This document shows, piece after piece, positions 51,242 through 61,462 of a stretch of DNA of 64,000 nucleotides. Source of the stretch: Legionella spiritensis (GTDB lineage Bacteria; Pseudomonadota; Gammaproteobacteria; Legionellales; Legionellaceae). The notes beneath the pieces were generated by a model. It did not search any database. It was not told the DNA's origin and saw only the letters and a program-made list of their open reading frames with translations. The position numbers and the translations under genes were made by a program. The stretch is taken from NCBI RefSeq assembly GCF_900186965.1, contig NZ_LT906457.1:3284071-3348070 (forward strand). The letters run 5' to 3'. The stretch's first letter is position 1. Every line of letters starts with the position of its first letter.

Positions 51242-52104
51242 GTTCCGTGAACAAAATTTCTAATTAGTTGAAAAAAAGGCAGTTTCTATAGTGAAATACG
51301 ATTTGCCGTCGAAAAATCACTAAAAAACTGCCAAAATGAATAATAACATATCAGAGCAAGTATGGAACCGACTCTATTCTTTTTTGCGAGGAATAAAAGG
51401 TCTTCATACACAAGAAGAAAAGAGATTGCGCCGATTTATAGAAGGGATTTGGTATATATTGCGGACGGGATGTCAATGGCGTCTTCTTCCTGATTATTAT
51501 GGGCATTGGCGCCAGGTTCACAGACGATATAAAGCTTGGTCTGATCGAGGCATTTGGTCTGAATTAATGTGTTCAGTCAGTGATATTGATGATCAGGCCG
51601 TTATGATCGATGCAACGATTGTGCGTGCTCATGCTTGCGCATCAGGCTATAGCAAACAAGGAAACGAAGCTCAGGCACTGGGCCGTAGTAAAGGGGGCTT
51701 TACTACCAAAATACATGCTGTGGTTGATGGGTTAGGTAACCCTATTCGATTTACTCTAACAGGCGGACACAGAAACGACATTACTCAAGCGGCTGAATTG
51801 CTAAAAGAACAGCGCAATACATTAGTACTTGCTGATAAAGGATATGATTCACAGCCATTCATTAGCTCCCTGAAGAGTCATAATTGTTGTCCGGTGATCC
51901 CATCGAGAAAGCATGTAAAATGTCCAAGAAAAATTGATAACGAGGTCTATAAAGAGCGGTTCTTAATCGAAACTTTTTTCTCAAAAATAAAGCATTTCCG
52001 CAGGGTTTTTTCACGTTTCGATAAAACCATTTCAGCATTCTTAGGGTTTATTCACTTTGCCGGAGCGCTGATATGGATGCGTTAGAAATTTTGTTCACGG
52101 AACC
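51241..52104 (+). mobile_element. complete IS5-family insertion sequence (IS427-like)
   Basis: 864 bp with perfect inverted termini GGTTCCGTGAACAAAATTTC (extending to about 22 bp), flanked by TA on both sides within CTAG, as expected for the IS427 group target duplication. Carries one transposase gene. Inserted between rsmI and a palindromic MITE. Sequences like its terminus occur alone at 6663, 14684, 18011, 24739, 24807 and 53560. Confidence 0.9.
51336..52085 (+). CDS. IS5-family DDE transposase
   Basis: 249 residues in a single intact frame. The N-terminal DUF4096-like region (GIWYILRTGCQWRLLPDYYG) precedes the DDE core: Asp in VMIDATIVRAHA, Asp in VLADKGYDSQ and Glu in ERFLIETFFSKIKHFRRVFS (Y/R-x-x-x-E-x-x-x-x-K). 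Appears functional; no frameshift. Lower G+C than flanking genes. Confidence 0.93.
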   Translation: MNNNISEQVWNRLYSFLRGIKGLHTQEEKRLRRFIEGIWYILRTGCQWRLLPDYYGHWRQVHRRYKAWSDRGIWSELMCSVSDIDDQAVMIDATIVRAHACASGYSKQGNEAQALGRSKGGFTTKIHAVVDGLGNPIRFTLTGGHRNDITQAAELLKEQRNTLVLADKGYDSQPFISSLKSHNCCPVIPSRKHVKCPRKIDNEVYKERFLIETFFSKIKHFRRVFSRFDKTISAFLGFIHFAGALIWMR

Positions 52105-52110
52105 TAGTAC

Positions 52111-52270
52111 TGTTCCATGTCATTTTGCAAGGTGGTGTCATTCCCGCGAAGGCGGGAATCCAACTATCTGGTGGCGCCGAGCCATTATAAAAATGGATCC
52201 CCGCCTTCGCGGGGATGACACAAAAATAGAGCATAATGTTCAACACCACCTTGCAAAATGACATGGAACA
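52111..52270. mobile_element. nested palindromic MITE
   Basis: Perfect 28-bp inverted termini (TGTTCCATGTCATTTTGCAA... at 52111-52138 and 52243-52270). Inside, ATTCCCGC/GCGGGAAT (52140-52159) and ATCCCCGC/GCGGGGAT (52197-52216) form two hairpins that also pair with each other, like the dRS3/NEMIS-type repeats of other proteobacteria. No coding sequence. The remaining bases to alkB hold a small palindrome (CCTGTAAATAACAGG near 52290). Confidence 0.75.
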
Positions 52271-52409
52271 GGAACAGTACCGGTATCTTGTCCTGTAAAT
52301 AACAGGATTGTCCGAAAATAACGATACAATGACCTTTTAAACCATGCTTTCGAACACCTTATTGTTCTATATTTAGGCATAGCAACAATTATTTTAAAAG
52401 GTGTTTAAG

Positions 52410-53489
52410 ATGACTACAAAGAAAAAACTGAGTTTTTTAATTGCCTATTCCCTGGTTTTTTTACCAATAGCGGGTTTTTTAGCAGGAGGCATGTATAATT
52501 TCCTATCCTACATAGTATTGTTTTCCGTAGTTCCGTTCATGGATTACTGGATAAAAGACACCGGCAATCCTTCCCCTTCGGAAGAAGCAAAACTGTTGCA
52601 GGATCGTTATTTCAAACTCATTACCCTGTTCTATGTTCCAATCCAGGCAGGATTGCTGATTTTTTCCGTTTATATCATCACTCATTATGATCTGCTTTGG
52701 TACGAATGGTTAGGATTCACTTTGTCCGTCGGCCTGGTAACCGGAGGGGTAGGCATTAATCTCTCGCATGAATTGATGCACAAGAACACTCCTTTGCAGC
52801 AGTTTCTGAGCAAAGCCTTACTATCGATGGTGTGTTATGGCCATTTTATTATCGAACACGTTCGTGGCCACCACGTTCGGGTAGCCACTCCCGAAGACGC
52901 GGCTTCTGCGCAACTGGGAGACAGCCTCTATCGTTATCTGCCCAAAACCATCATAGGCTCCTTCAAGTCAGCCCTGCATCTTGAGCAGCGGCGGTTACAA
53001 CAAAAAGGATATTCCACGACCAGTTTTCATAATCAATTCTGGTGGATTTTTACCGCCCCTCTGTTGATTGCCGCCGGGTGCTTCTGGTACGGCGGGACAG
53101 CAGCGCTTGCCTTTTTCCTGCTGCAATCGGCGTTGGCCATTTTTCTGCTGGAAACCATCAATTACGTCGAACATTACGGCCTTCAGCGAAAGAAACTGGC
53201 CAACGGGCGATATGAAAAAGTATCCCCCATGCATTCCTGGAACGCCAACCACTGGTTAAGCAATATGTTGTTATTTCACCTGCAGCGTCATTCCGATCAC
53301 CACGCCCACGGCGCCAGGCCTTACCAGATTTTACGTCACTGCGAGGAAAGTCCGCAGCTTCCTTCCGGTTACCTGGGCATGATCATTCTGGCTGTCATTC
53401 CACCCTTATGGCATGCGGTTATGGATAAACGCGCCCTCGCCTTTCGGGAAACCACTTTTGCAACGGATAAGGGACAACTCACTGTTTGA
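52410..53489 (+). CDS. alkB: alkane 1-monooxygenase (AlkB-type)
   Basis: Integral-membrane di-iron hydroxylase that oxidises medium or long alkanes, or related lipids, at the terminal carbon. About 359 residues from ATG 52410 (AAGGTG upstream; GTG 52401 is an alternative). Six hydrophobic segments and the histidine boxes: NLSHELMHK near residue 125, EHVRGHHVR near 150, NYVEHYGL near 255 and LQRHSDHHAHG near 295. No rubredoxin partner is adjacent, so it must use one elsewhere. Confidence 0.92.
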   Translation: MTTKKKLSFLIAYSLVFLPIAGFLAGGMYNFLSYIVLFSVVPFMDYWIKDTGNPSPSEEAKLLQDRYFKLITLFYVPIQAGLLIFSVYIITHYDLLWYEWLGFTLSVGLVTGGVGINLSHELMHKNTPLQQFLSKALLSMVCYGHFIIEHVRGHHVRVATPEDAASAQLGDSLYRYLPKTIIGSFKSALHLEQRRLQQKGYSTTSFHNQFWWIFTAPLLIAAGCFWYGGTAALAFFLLQSALAIFLLETINYVEHYGLQRKKLANGRYEKVSPMHSWNANHWLSNMLLFHLQRHSDHHAHGARPYQILRHCEESPQLPSGYLGMIILAVIPPLWHAVMDKRALAFRETTFATDKGQLTV

Positions 53490-53496
53490 TCCGCAT

Positions 53497-53525
53497 ACAA
53501 TAGCCCATCATGTATGGGCTATTGT
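53497..53525 (+). terminator. alkB terminator
   Basis: 12-bp perfect stem ACAATAGCCCAT/ATGGGCTATTGT with a 5-base loop, 8 bases after the alkB stop, followed by CACCCTTTTAA. Confidence 0.7.
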
Positions 53526-53595
53526 CACCCTTTTAAAAAATGATACATTCTGTATATTAGACTTTGTGAACAACAGGTTTCACCGAACCAGAGCA

Positions 53596-53717
53596 GTAGC
53601 CCGTAAGAAGACCTCTGGCCGTATTGCAGGTTCCTGTTCCAATGATGGACAAGGAGAACAGGTCATTACCCGGGTGAGCGTTGTCCCGCATTTCGGCTTC
53701 GCTTTCATGATGGGCTA
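53596..53717. repeat. inverted REP pair upstream of legP
   Basis: Left unit GTAGCCCGTAAGAAGACC... (53596-53630), right unit CCCGCATTTCGGCTTCGC...GGGCTAC (53685-53717): the 6717-6840 element in reverse orientation. A IS-terminus-like TTTGTGAACAACAGG lies just before (53563-53577). Confidence 0.75.
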
Positions 53718-53765
53718 CAGGAAACTATTATTTGTTGACAACGATATTTTTAAAAGGAATTAATC

Positions 53766-54557
53766 ATGTCATATTTTTTGCGTGGCTTGTTTTTTATATT
53801 GGCAACGAACGGTGTCATTGCGGCCGAGTTGGGACAGATTGTGGTACAAGACCCTGCTTCAGGCATTCGTACCCTGACCTATGAAAAAAAGAACAATTTT
53901 GCCGTGGTGGAAGGCGATATTCTTCTGACCTCGCTGGATAACCTACAGCATCAAGGTGCCGTCATTTTACCTAAAGTTGGTGGCGGCCGCTGGCCAAATG
54001 GCATTGTTCCTTTTGAAATGGCCGAAGATTTACCCTTGATAAACAAGCTCGCCGTTCTACAGGCAATAGCACTCTGGCAACAACATTCCTCGCTGGAATT
54101 TGTCGAGCTGACCTCTAAAAACCGCTATGAATACCGCGATTATATTTCTTTCATTCCCGCCGCCGGCACAACCTGTTCCTCTTTCGTAGGGCGGCAGGGA
54201 GGACGGCAGGAACTTCATCTGGCTCCGCGTTGCAATACCATGAATACCGTTCACGAGATTGGCCATGCCCTGGGCTTGTGGCATGAGCAATCGCGCGCGG
54301 ATAGAAGTCAGTATATTCAGATTGTATGGGAAAATATTGAAGAAAATCATAAACATAATTTTAATCAACATCTGACCGACGGCAAGGATTATGGCGAATA
54401 CGACTATCAATCCATCATGCATTACAGCCCTTACGCGTTTTCCAAAAACGGCAAGCAAACCATCGTTCCGTTGCAAGAAGGGGTCGAAATAGGACAAAGG
54501 AAGCGTTTAAGTGACAAGGACATAGCCGCAATTGCCGCCATGTATCCGGAAGTCTAG
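53766..54557 (+). CDS. legP: astacin-family zinc metalloprotease, LegP-like
   Basis: 263 residues, apparent signal peptide of about 20 residues. HEIGHALGLWHEQSRADR gives zinc ligands His163, His167 and His173 with catalytic Glu164; Met218 in SIMHYSP is the Met-turn followed by Tyr220. Astacins are mainly eukaryotic; LegP (lpg2999) is a reported Dot/Icm substrate of L. pneumophila (from memory). AAAAGGA precedes the ATG. Flanked on both sides by REP pairs, next to an effector-like membrane protein as in L. pneumophila. Confidence 0.9.
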   Translation: MSYFLRGLFFILATNGVIAAELGQIVVQDPASGIRTLTYEKKNNFAVVEGDILLTSLDNLQHQGAVILPKVGGGRWPNGIVPFEMAEDLPLINKLAVLQAIALWQQHSSLEFVELTSKNRYEYRDYISFIPAAGTTCSSFVGRQGGRQELHLAPRCNTMNTVHEIGHALGLWHEQSRADRSQYIQIVWENIEENHKHNFNQHLTDGKDYGEYDYQSIMHYSPYAFSKNGKQTIVPLQEGVEIGQRKRLSDKDIAAIAAMYPEV

Positions 54558-54568
54558 ACAAGGTACCG

Positions 54569-54674
54569 GTAACCCGTAAGGAGACCTGCGGCCGTATTGC
54601 GGGTTGCATACTCGAATATCCCGGCAGGTGAACAGGCGGGTACCCGAGTGTTGTTACCCCGCATGACGGGCTAC
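54569..54674. repeat. inverted REP pair downstream of legP, right unit truncated
   Basis: Left unit GTAACCCGTAAGGAGACC...GCGGG (54569-54603); the right unit is shortened to CCCCGCATGACGGGCTAC (54657-54674), with the middle of its hairpin deleted. Twelve bases after the legP stop. Confidence 0.7.
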
Positions 54675-54780
54675 CGGGATCTGGTTGACGAATTCAAACA
54701 GCATTTTGCGCAAATTAATCGCAATTTGCAGCCGATAGAAGATAAGTGCACGAAGCTTTTGGTCAACCTGCGCTGTCAGG

Positions 54781-56397
54781 TTAGATATAACCAAGCTGCA
54801 ACCTTCTCTCGTCCACCTCTTCGTATTCCACGTGCTCCAATCGGTCAACTTCCCGTCTTTCTATCTCTGGAAGGCTCGGATCAGGGGATGGGTTACGCCG
54901 CTTGCTGCAGGAGCTCCACAGTTCATAGCCAAGATACAACGCAGTCAGAACGATAGCCGCCGGCCAGCAGACAGCGAACGTTGCAATGATTAAGCTCGGC
55001 ATGACCGTATTTTTAATCATCGTGTAAATCAGCTCGTTACGTGCCGCCTTGTATTCCTGCAATGCCTGGACATTACTGATATTGTCAATATCGGCCTGGC
55101 GCAGACGCAGACTTTTTTCCTTATATTGCTTATAGGCGCCATCCGACAGATACATACCGATAGCCAATACGCAAATCGCATAGCTGACAATGATCAAGGC
55201 AGGGGCATTGAACATCATGGCGGCAGAAAATCCGACCATCAGCAATAGCGCCGCTGAAACATTGAACCAAAATGCAGAATCCGTTGCCTGCCAACCGATT
55301 TCCAGTTCCGTCAACTGGCTATGCAATAAGGCAATGTGTTGCAGATAGCGTTTTCTTTCATCCTCGTCAAGATCAGGTTCTTTTAATTTTTCCTGGTAAA
55401 AACTCAACTCTTCGCGATATTGCGCTTTTTTTGCCAGGTATTTTTGTTCTTCCAAATGCCGTCGCCACAATAAGACACAGACATCAAAAAACAGAAATCC
55501 GGCAACTATCCATCCGGCCGCGGGCGCCGAAATATGAAAGATTTCATTATAATTGGTCAAACCGTTAATCACCGTCCACACAAAATCGTTAATAAATCCG
55601 GGATGGCGCTCCCAGAGTTCATCGGACAAACGCTTGCTTCTTAACCGTGTTTTTTCCAGTTCCGAGGGCATAAACGTGTGTTTGTATACCATGGACAAAT
55701 TCATAAGGAAGCGGGAACCGAAGAAAGCGACGCTTAAAGTTCGCATGATCTCGCCGGGTGCTTCAAAAGCCGCGACGATGGCATCCACATCGATATGTTT
55801 ACCAAGAAATCGCTCCAGTTTAGCCAGCACTGGACCATCTTTAAGCTCGAGCAGGGTATTGGTCAGCATCATGCGGCTGAATGCCCAATACAAACGCCAG
55901 ACATTATACAATCCGACCTTCTGCCGTATTTTGGATAGCCTTTTAGGTGTGGAAGCGATTTCAGAGATATCGTCACCCAGTTCCTCACCGAGCGCTTTTA
56001 TGAACGTTTTTTTTCTGGGGGGAGGCTCCGATGAGGACTCTATCTGGTGATAATGGTTCCATATCTGCCGGCGTAACTTTCCGTACCGTTTTTCTTCCTC
56101 ATTAAATCTAGCTGATCCATGCCCGATATGATAGGTCTGTAAAAGAATGCTGAGGTAATAACAATACAACCAGAATTCCTCGCCATACGTCTCCTTACCG
56201 CTCGTAAGTGAAGCAAATAAATGATTAAATTCGTCTTCAATTAGCTTTTTATGATCAGCAATAAAATTATAAGACTGATTAAACGCATTGTGCCGCACAG
56301 ATTTGGTTACAGATTCACCTTTGTAAAATTCATTCGCGTTTTGGAAAAAACTGTTTTTGTTATCAAGAAAAGTACGGTATTGCGTGGAATAGGTCAT
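54781..56397 (-). CDS. multi-TM protein with acidic C-terminal tail; effector candidate
   Basis: 538 residues. The first 280 are helical and soluble; TM segments lie near 292-312, 375-397, 400-420 and 462-490. The last 30 residues are rich in Glu and Arg (EIERREVDRLEHVEYEEVDE) and end RLQLGYI, the E-block type of signal recognised by Dot/Icm. Position between legP and mnmE matches L. pneumophila lpg3000 as I recall it. A possible promoter TTGCGC-N17-CATAAT lies about 80 bases upstream. Confidence 0.65.
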   Translation of the reverse strand: MTYSTQYRTFLDNKNSFFQNANEFYKGESVTKSVRHNAFNQSYNFIADHKKLIEDEFNHLFASLTSGKETYGEEFWLYCYYLSILLQTYHIGHGSARFNEEEKRYGKLRRQIWNHYHQIESSSEPPPRKKTFIKALGEELGDDISEIASTPKRLSKIRQKVGLYNVWRLYWAFSRMMLTNTLLELKDGPVLAKLERFLGKHIDVDAIVAAFEAPGEIMRTLSVAFFGSRFLMNLSMVYKHTFMPSELEKTRLRSKRLSDELWERHPGFINDFVWTVINGLTNYNEIFHISAPAAGWIVAGFLFFDVCVLLWRRHLEEQKYLAKKAQYREELSFYQEKLKEPDLDEDERKRYLQHIALLHSQLTELEIGWQATDSAFWFNVSAALLLMVGFSAAMMFNAPALIIVSYAICVLAIGMYLSDGAYKQYKEKSLRLRQADIDNISNVQALQEYKAARNELIYTMIKNTVMPSLIIATFAVCWPAAIVLTALYLGYELWSSCSKRRNPSPDPSLPEIERREVDRLEHVEYEEVDERRLQLGYI

Positions 56398-56574
56398 GAT
56401 TTAACTCAGCAACGTTTATAATTGTCTATCTCATTACAGGAAGCCCTTAAAAAATCCATTATGTGTTTATTTTTCCCAGCGCGCAAGAAAATTTAAAAAA
56501 TAGATTATCCATTGTCTTTTCGGAGGCAATTATTACTATATGGAGCGGCGCTTTTGCTGGTTGATAATTCGTAT

Positions 56575-57627
56575 TTAATACAGCGTTTCAAGCATACCGG
56601 GCTGATAAGGGATTAATTCAGACTGATTTTTAATGCGCGTAATCAAATCAGGATTAGCAATAAACGGCCTTCCCATGGCAATTAAATCAAACTGGTGGTT
56701 TTTTATACCCTGACCGGCCTGTTTCAGGTCATAACTGCCGCTGGCTATGACTACCCCACGGTAATATTCCCGTATAAAGGCCGTCATGGTTTTATCCGCC
56801 AACTCTTTAAAAGTCAGCGCATCATTAAAATTACCGGTATGCACATAGGCGAGTCCGGTTTCATTTAGTTGCGTTAACAAAAATTGAAAGACGTCCGCGT
56901 CACGTCTGTCACCTGTTATTTGATTCAGGTAAGCACCGGGAGACAATCGGATCCCAACCCGGTTACTGCCTATTTCCTCGCAGCAGGCTGCTACAACTTC
57001 AAGCGCAAAGCGCGCCATATTTTGCGAAGAGGCGCCGTATTCATCATGACGATGATTCGTGTCGTAATGCAAAAACTGGTCAATTAAATAACCATTGGCA
57101 CCATGGATTTCCACGCCGTCAAAACCGGCCTTTATCGCATTTTTGCAAGCGTTGGCGTAATCGGCTACCAAACGTTTGATATCCGAACGAGAAGCTTCCC
57201 GTGATTGACCATAGGTAAGATGGTTAGCGCGGCTCACTTTTCCGGTCATAGTCGTCACTGATGCCGATACAGGCAATTCCCCGTCTAAAAAATGCGGGTG
57301 AGAAACCCGACCGACATGCCATATTTGTAAAAATATCCGGCCATCCCTGCGATGCACCGCATCCGTTACCTGATGCCATTTATCAATGTGCGCATCGGTG
57401 AAAATGCCGGGAACGTTACTATAACCCCGGCCATCCGGAGCAATGATGGTACCTTCGGTAATAATTAATCCGGCGTCGGCTCTGCGGGCATAGTACTCCG
57501 CCATTTGCTCCGTGGGGCTCAGATCATCATTAGCCATATTTCGAGTCATGGGCGCCATCACAATTCGATTTTTTAAACGAATATCTCCCAGAAAAAAGGG
57601 TTGTAGCAGGGTCTCACTCGCTAACAT
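56575..57627 (-). CDS. old yellow enzyme family oxidoreductase
   Basis: 350 residues, FMN-dependent TIM barrel reducing activated alkenes or nitro compounds with NAD(P)H (NemA/OYE group). RIVMAPMTRNMA at the N-terminus, GFDGVEIHGANGYLIDQFLH near residue 170 and LIAMGRPFIANPDL near residue 315 are family signatures. 48 bases after mnmE on the same strand. Confidence 0.93.
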   Translation of the reverse strand: MLASETLLQPFFLGDIRLKNRIVMAPMTRNMANDDLSPTEQMAEYYARRADAGLIITEGTIIAPDGRGYSNVPGIFTDAHIDKWHQVTDAVHRRDGRIFLQIWHVGRVSHPHFLDGELPVSASVTTMTGKVSRANHLTYGQSREASRSDIKRLVADYANACKNAIKAGFDGVEIHGANGYLIDQFLHYDTNHRHDEYGASSQNMARFALEVVAACCEEIGSNRVGIRLSPGAYLNQITGDRRDADVFQFLLTQLNETGLAYVHTGNFNDALTFKELADKTMTAFIREYYRGVVIASGSYDLKQAGQGIKNHQFDLIAMGRPFIANPDLITRIKNQSELIPYQPGMLETLY

Positions 57628-57675
57628 GACAGGAACTCCTGATTACAGTGTATTGAAAACATGCTCTGTCGGCCG

Positions 57676-59016
57676 TTATTTGCCTATACAAAAACTCGAA
57701 AATATCTTGCCTAGCAAATCATCCGAGGTGAATTCGCCGGTAATTTCACAAAGGGATTGATGAGCAAGCCGTAAGTCTTCCGCCAGTAATTCTCCGGCTC
57801 GAGCCGTATTTAACTGATGCTGGCCATTGAGTAACAATTCCTTTGCCTGATCCAGAGCGGCAAGATGACGGCGCCTGGCTAAAAATTGTCCTTCCGAGGA
57901 TTGAAACCCGACAGCGTCTTTGATCTGTTTTTTCAACAAATCTATCCCTTCACCGGATTTTGCAGACAGATAAACAGCCTGATCATCCTGATCTGGCGAC
58001 ATGCCGAGCGCGTCAATTTTATTAAATACCTTGATGACAGGTACCCCTGGCGGCAATTTATCCACAATAGCCTGACTGAGTTGGGTCGCGTCATGTTGTT
58101 GATGAAGATCAATGACCATTAACACACAATCCGCTCTGCTGACTTCCTGCCAGGCTCGTTTAATGCCTTCCATTTCTACCTTGTCTTCACTGGCACGCAA
58201 TCCGGCCGTATCCACGATATGTACCGGTAAATCATCGAGTAAAATATATTCACGCATCACATCACGTGTTGTTCCCGCGATGTCGGTCACAATAGCCACT
58301 TCCCGTTTGGCAAGCGCGTTAATCAAGGTTGATTTTCCGGCATTCGGCCGACCGGCAATAACAATATGCAACCCTTCCCTCATCATGGCGCCTTGAGTAG
58401 CCTGGCTACGAACAGCATGTAAATCAGCAAGGATTTCCGTAAGCATCCTGGCGATTTTACCGTCGGCAAGAAAATCGATTTCCTCTTCCGGAAAATCGAT
58501 GGCGGCCTCCACATACATCCGCAAATAAACAAGTTTTTCGTTAAGCTCGTTAATTTTTCGGGAAAAATCACCTTGCAGGGATCGAACAGCCAGTCGAGCG
58601 GCCGTCATGGAACTGGCATGAATTAAATCAGCGATGGCTTCTGCCTGAGTCAAATCCATTTTGTCATTCAGAAACGCTCGTTCAGAAAACTCACCGGGTC
58701 TTGCCAATCGCGCTCCGAAATCAACCGCCAGACTAACCAGCCTGTCCAAAACAATGGGAGATCCATGGACCTGCAACTCCACCACATCTTCACCGGTAAA
58801 GGAATGGGGCGCTTTAAAATACAAGAGAAGACCTTGATCTATTGTTTCTCCCTCCTCAGTGAAGAACAACGTATAGGCAGCTTCCCTGGGTCTTAACTGT
58901 GTTTTTTTGGTGAGTTTAAGGGCAATAGCGCAAGATTCGGAGCCTGAAAGACGCACAATTCCTACTCCGCCTCGACCTGGCGGAGTAGCGATAGCAACGA
59001 TGGTTTCTTCGGACAT
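57676..59016 (-). CDS. mnmE: tRNA uridine-5-carboxymethylaminomethyl modification GTPase
   Basis: Also called TrmE. With MnmG modifies U34 of several tRNAs. 446 residues; [20 protein letters not shown] is the formyl-THF-binding N-terminus, [14 protein letters not shown] near residue 222 the P loop, GTTRD switch near 250, and C-terminal FCIGK the conserved Cys box. Three bases after yidC. Confidence 0.97.
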   Translation of the reverse strand: MSEETIVAIATPPGRGGVGIVRLSGSESCAIALKLTKKTQLRPREAAYTLFFTEEGETIDQGLLLYFKAPHSFTGEDVVELQVHGSPIVLDRLVSLAVDFGARLARPGEFSERAFLNDKMDLTQAEAIADLIHASSMTAARLAVRSLQGDFSRKINELNEKLVYLRMYVEAAIDFPEEEIDFLADGKIARMLTEILADLHAVRSQATQGAMMREGLHIVIAGRPNAGKSTLINALAKREVAIVTDIAGTTRDVMREYILLDDLPVHIVDTAGLRASEDKVEMEGIKRAWQEVSRADCVLMVIDLHQQHDATQLSQAIVDKLPPGVPVIKVFNKIDALGMSPDQDDQAVYLSAKSGEGIDLLKKQIKDAVGFQSSEGQFLARRRHLAALDQAKELLLNGQHQLNTARAGELLAEDLRLAHQSLCEITGEFTSDDLLGKIFSSFCIGK

Positions 59017-59019
59017 GGT

Positions 59020-60702
59020 TTATTTGGCAGCAGCCAGTTTTTTGCGAACAGGCTTGTCTTCGCCGTATTTACGGGTGACATACCACTGCTGCAAAATGGA
59101 TAGGGTATTATTCACAATCCAGTACAACACCAATCCGGACGGGAAATTCCAGAACAAGACGGTAAACAGGACCGGAAGAAACATCATGATTTTGGCTTGC
59201 ATGGGATCAGGCGGCGCAGGATTCAAGCGCTGCTGAACCAACATGGTAATTCCCATGATGATGGGTAACACATGATAGGGATCAGAAGCCGCCAGATCAT
59301 TGATCCAGAAAATAAATGGCGCCTGTCGCAGCTCGACACTTTCCAGAAGTACCCAGTAAAGCGCGATAAATACCGGGATCTGAACCAGGATAGGTAAACA
59401 GCCTCCCAGCGGATTTACTTTTTCCTGGCGATACAACTCCATGGTCGCCTTGCTCATGGCCGCTTTATCGTCGCCATAACGTTCGCGCAGGGCTTGTAGT
59501 TTGGGTTGTAATTTACGCATACCGGCCATGGAGCGGTAACTGCTCGCTGACAGGCGATAGAATGCCAGTTTGATAAGTACCGTAACCAGCACAATAGACC
59601 ATCCCCAGTTACCAACAACGCTGTTTATCGCTTTCATCAGCGAGAACAACAGCGAGGATAAAAACCATAACCAGCCGTAATCCACGGTTAAATCCAGCCC
59701 GGGAGCGATGTCTTTCAAAACACTGGTTATCTCAGGACCGACATACAGACGGCTGCCAATTTCCCGGCTTTTCCCCGGCTCAACGGTTATCGGCGAGCTA
59801 ACCACCCCAATCGTATAATTATTATTCGCAGCGCGGCTGTAAATAACATTGGTTTCATCCGATTGAGGCACCCAGGCGCTTAAAAAATAATGTTGCTGCA
59901 TGGCAACCCAGCCACCTTTGGCATTGACATTCAGGTTAGCCTTGGCCATATCCTTAAACGTGACTTTCTGGTATTTATGCTGGCCGGGACTTGAGTAAGA
60001 CGCACCGACATAGGTCCCTATGTGAAAGAGACTGGATTTATCTTCATCAGGCGAACCACGCAGCAATTGGGTATTCATATATCCTTGCCATGGTTCTTCA
60101 CCGGTATTAAGAATCTCATACCGGACATTAATCAGGTAACTGCCCTTCGTAAATTCAAATATTTTCTTGACCTCAAGACCGGAACTGCTTTGACCACTCA
60201 AAACAACCGTCAGGGTTTTCCGGTCATTTTCCATCTGATAGCTTTGCTGGCTACTGGAAAAATTCAAATCCAGATTCCTGGCCCTGTTGTCCGTACTGAC
60301 AACCAAACTGCTGTTAGCAACATAGCGCTGCTGGCTGTCGTCGTTTAACAAAACAAAGGGTTTGTCCTTTTCTTCCACGCTGACCGGATAATCCCGTAGC
60401 GAAGCATGAACCAGATCACCTTGCTGCATGTTAATACGCACGTTCAACACATCGGTTTTGACCGTTATAAAATCGTTTGTCCGGGTTTTCGTTGCTGAGG
60501 CAATATCTTTGGAAGCCGGTGTTTTGTCCTGACCGGAACCGGGTCTCACATCAGGAAGCAGGTTGCTCTCTTTGGGATCCGGAGAAACCGTCTGATCACT
60601 GACAGGCATGGGAGTCGGCGGATAGTCTTTTTGCCAGTTCATCCAAAGTGAATAAACAACCAGCGCCAGAGCTGCGTATAAAATTACTCGTCGTATTTCC
60701 AT
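59020..60702 (-). CDS. yidC: membrane protein insertase YidC
   Basis: 560 residues: one N-terminal TM segment, a large periplasmic beta-domain (about 50-340), then five TM helices with [22 protein letters not shown] near 440. C-terminal tail is basic ([11 protein letters not shown]) for ribosome contact. The start overlaps the yidD stop by one base (TAATG). Confidence 0.97.
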   Translation of the reverse strand: MEIRRVILYAALALVVYSLWMNWQKDYPPTPMPVSDQTVSPDPKESNLLPDVRPGSGQDKTPASKDIASATKTRTNDFITVKTDVLNVRINMQQGDLVHASLRDYPVSVEEKDKPFVLLNDDSQQRYVANSSLVVSTDNRARNLDLNFSSSQQSYQMENDRKTLTVVLSGQSSSGLEVKKIFEFTKGSYLINVRYEILNTGEEPWQGYMNTQLLRGSPDEDKSSLFHIGTYVGASYSSPGQHKYQKVTFKDMAKANLNVNAKGGWVAMQQHYFLSAWVPQSDETNVIYSRAANNNYTIGVVSSPITVEPGKSREIGSRLYVGPEITSVLKDIAPGLDLTVDYGWLWFLSSLLFSLMKAINSVVGNWGWSIVLVTVLIKLAFYRLSASSYRSMAGMRKLQPKLQALRERYGDDKAAMSKATMELYRQEKVNPLGGCLPILVQIPVFIALYWVLLESVELRQAPFIFWINDLAASDPYHVLPIIMGITMLVQQRLNPAPPDPMQAKIMMFLPVLFTVLFWNFPSGLVLYWIVNNTLSILQQWYVTRKYGEDKPVRKKLAAAK

Positions 60703-60950
60703 TAATGTTTCTCTTCGTTAGGTAATACCGGATCATAACCACCATCAGACCAGGGATGACAGCGCAAAAGGCGGCAACAGGCTAATCTGAAACCTTTGAG
60801 TACACCGTAATGTTTGATAGCAATTAAAGCGTACTGTGAACAACTTGGGTAAAACCGACAACAAGGTCTCATAACCGGACGAACAAACAGTTGATAAATA
60901 ATAATCGGCAGGGTAATTATCCGGCGTATAATGCGATTAATTTGTCCCAT
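60702..60950 (-). CDS. yidD: membrane protein insertion efficiency factor YidD
   Basis: 82 residues; [21 protein letters not shown] is the cysteine signature, GYDPVLP the C-terminal one. Overlaps rnpA by 34 bases. Confidence 0.96.
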   Translation of the reverse strand: MGQINRIIRRIITLPIIIYQLFVRPVMRPCCRFYPSCSQYALIAIKHYGVLKGFRLACCRLLRCHPWSDGGYDPVLPNEEKH

Positions 60951-61261
60951 GTTAAACCTAGTCTGGATGTGATTTTTCGGTTACCCGCTTCAGCCACGCC
61001 GTATCGAGCTAAAACAATAATATCTACGGCCGGCAGTTTACCGGTGCGAAAACTCTCACGTATGAGGCGTTTCAACCGGTTTCGTTCACAAGCTTTGGGA
61101 ATCATCTTTTTTGACAAGGCCATTCCCAACCGGGCATACCCCAGGTTATTAGCTTTGTGTAAAACAACAAGCTCCGGGGTTACTGTTTTGCCAGGTTGAT
61201 TAAAAACAGCGTCGAACTCTTTTTTATTCAAGAGCCGACGATTCTTGCCAAAACGATACAC
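60917..61261 (-). CDS. rnpA: ribonuclease P protein component
   Basis: 114 residues; [19 protein letters not shown] is the RNR signature. Start GTG directly after the rpmH TAA. Cofactor of RNase P RNA in tRNA 5' processing. Confidence 0.96.
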   Translation of the reverse strand: MYRFGKNRRLLNKKEFDAVFNQPGKTVTPELVVLHKANNLGYARLGMALSKKMIPKACERNRLKRLIRESFRTGKLPAVDIIVLARYGVAEAGNRKITSRLGLTWDKLIALYAG

Positions 61262-61396
61262 TTAGGCGGATAAACGCTTACGTCCTTTCGCACGGCGACG
61301 CTTTAAAACCAGACGGCCACCCCGGGTTGACATACGTTGACGAAAACCATGATCGCGTTTACGTTTTAAATTACTGGGTTGAAATGTGCGTTTCAT
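61262..61396 (-). CDS. rpmH: 50S ribosomal protein L34
   Basis: 44 residues, [20 protein letters not shown] then [20 protein letters not shown], the invariant L34 sequence. First gene of rpmH-rnpA-yidD-yidC-mnmE. dnaA, its usual divergent neighbour, is not here: pgi occupies that place. Confidence 0.98.
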   Translation of the reverse strand: MKRTFQPSNLKRKRDHGFRQRMSTRGGRLVLKRRRAKGRKRLSA

Positions 61397-61433
61397 GAGG
61401 AACCTGTTAAAAAATTAAATTTTGAGGCTGGCA

Positions 61434-61462
61434 ATGATAGAAAACTTTACATAGTCTGTCAA
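61434..61462 (-). promoter_or_regulatory. rpmH promoter
   Basis: TTGACA (61462-61457), 17-bp spacer, TATCAT (61439-61434) on the minus strand; the -35 overlaps the pgi stop codon. Confidence 0.65.
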
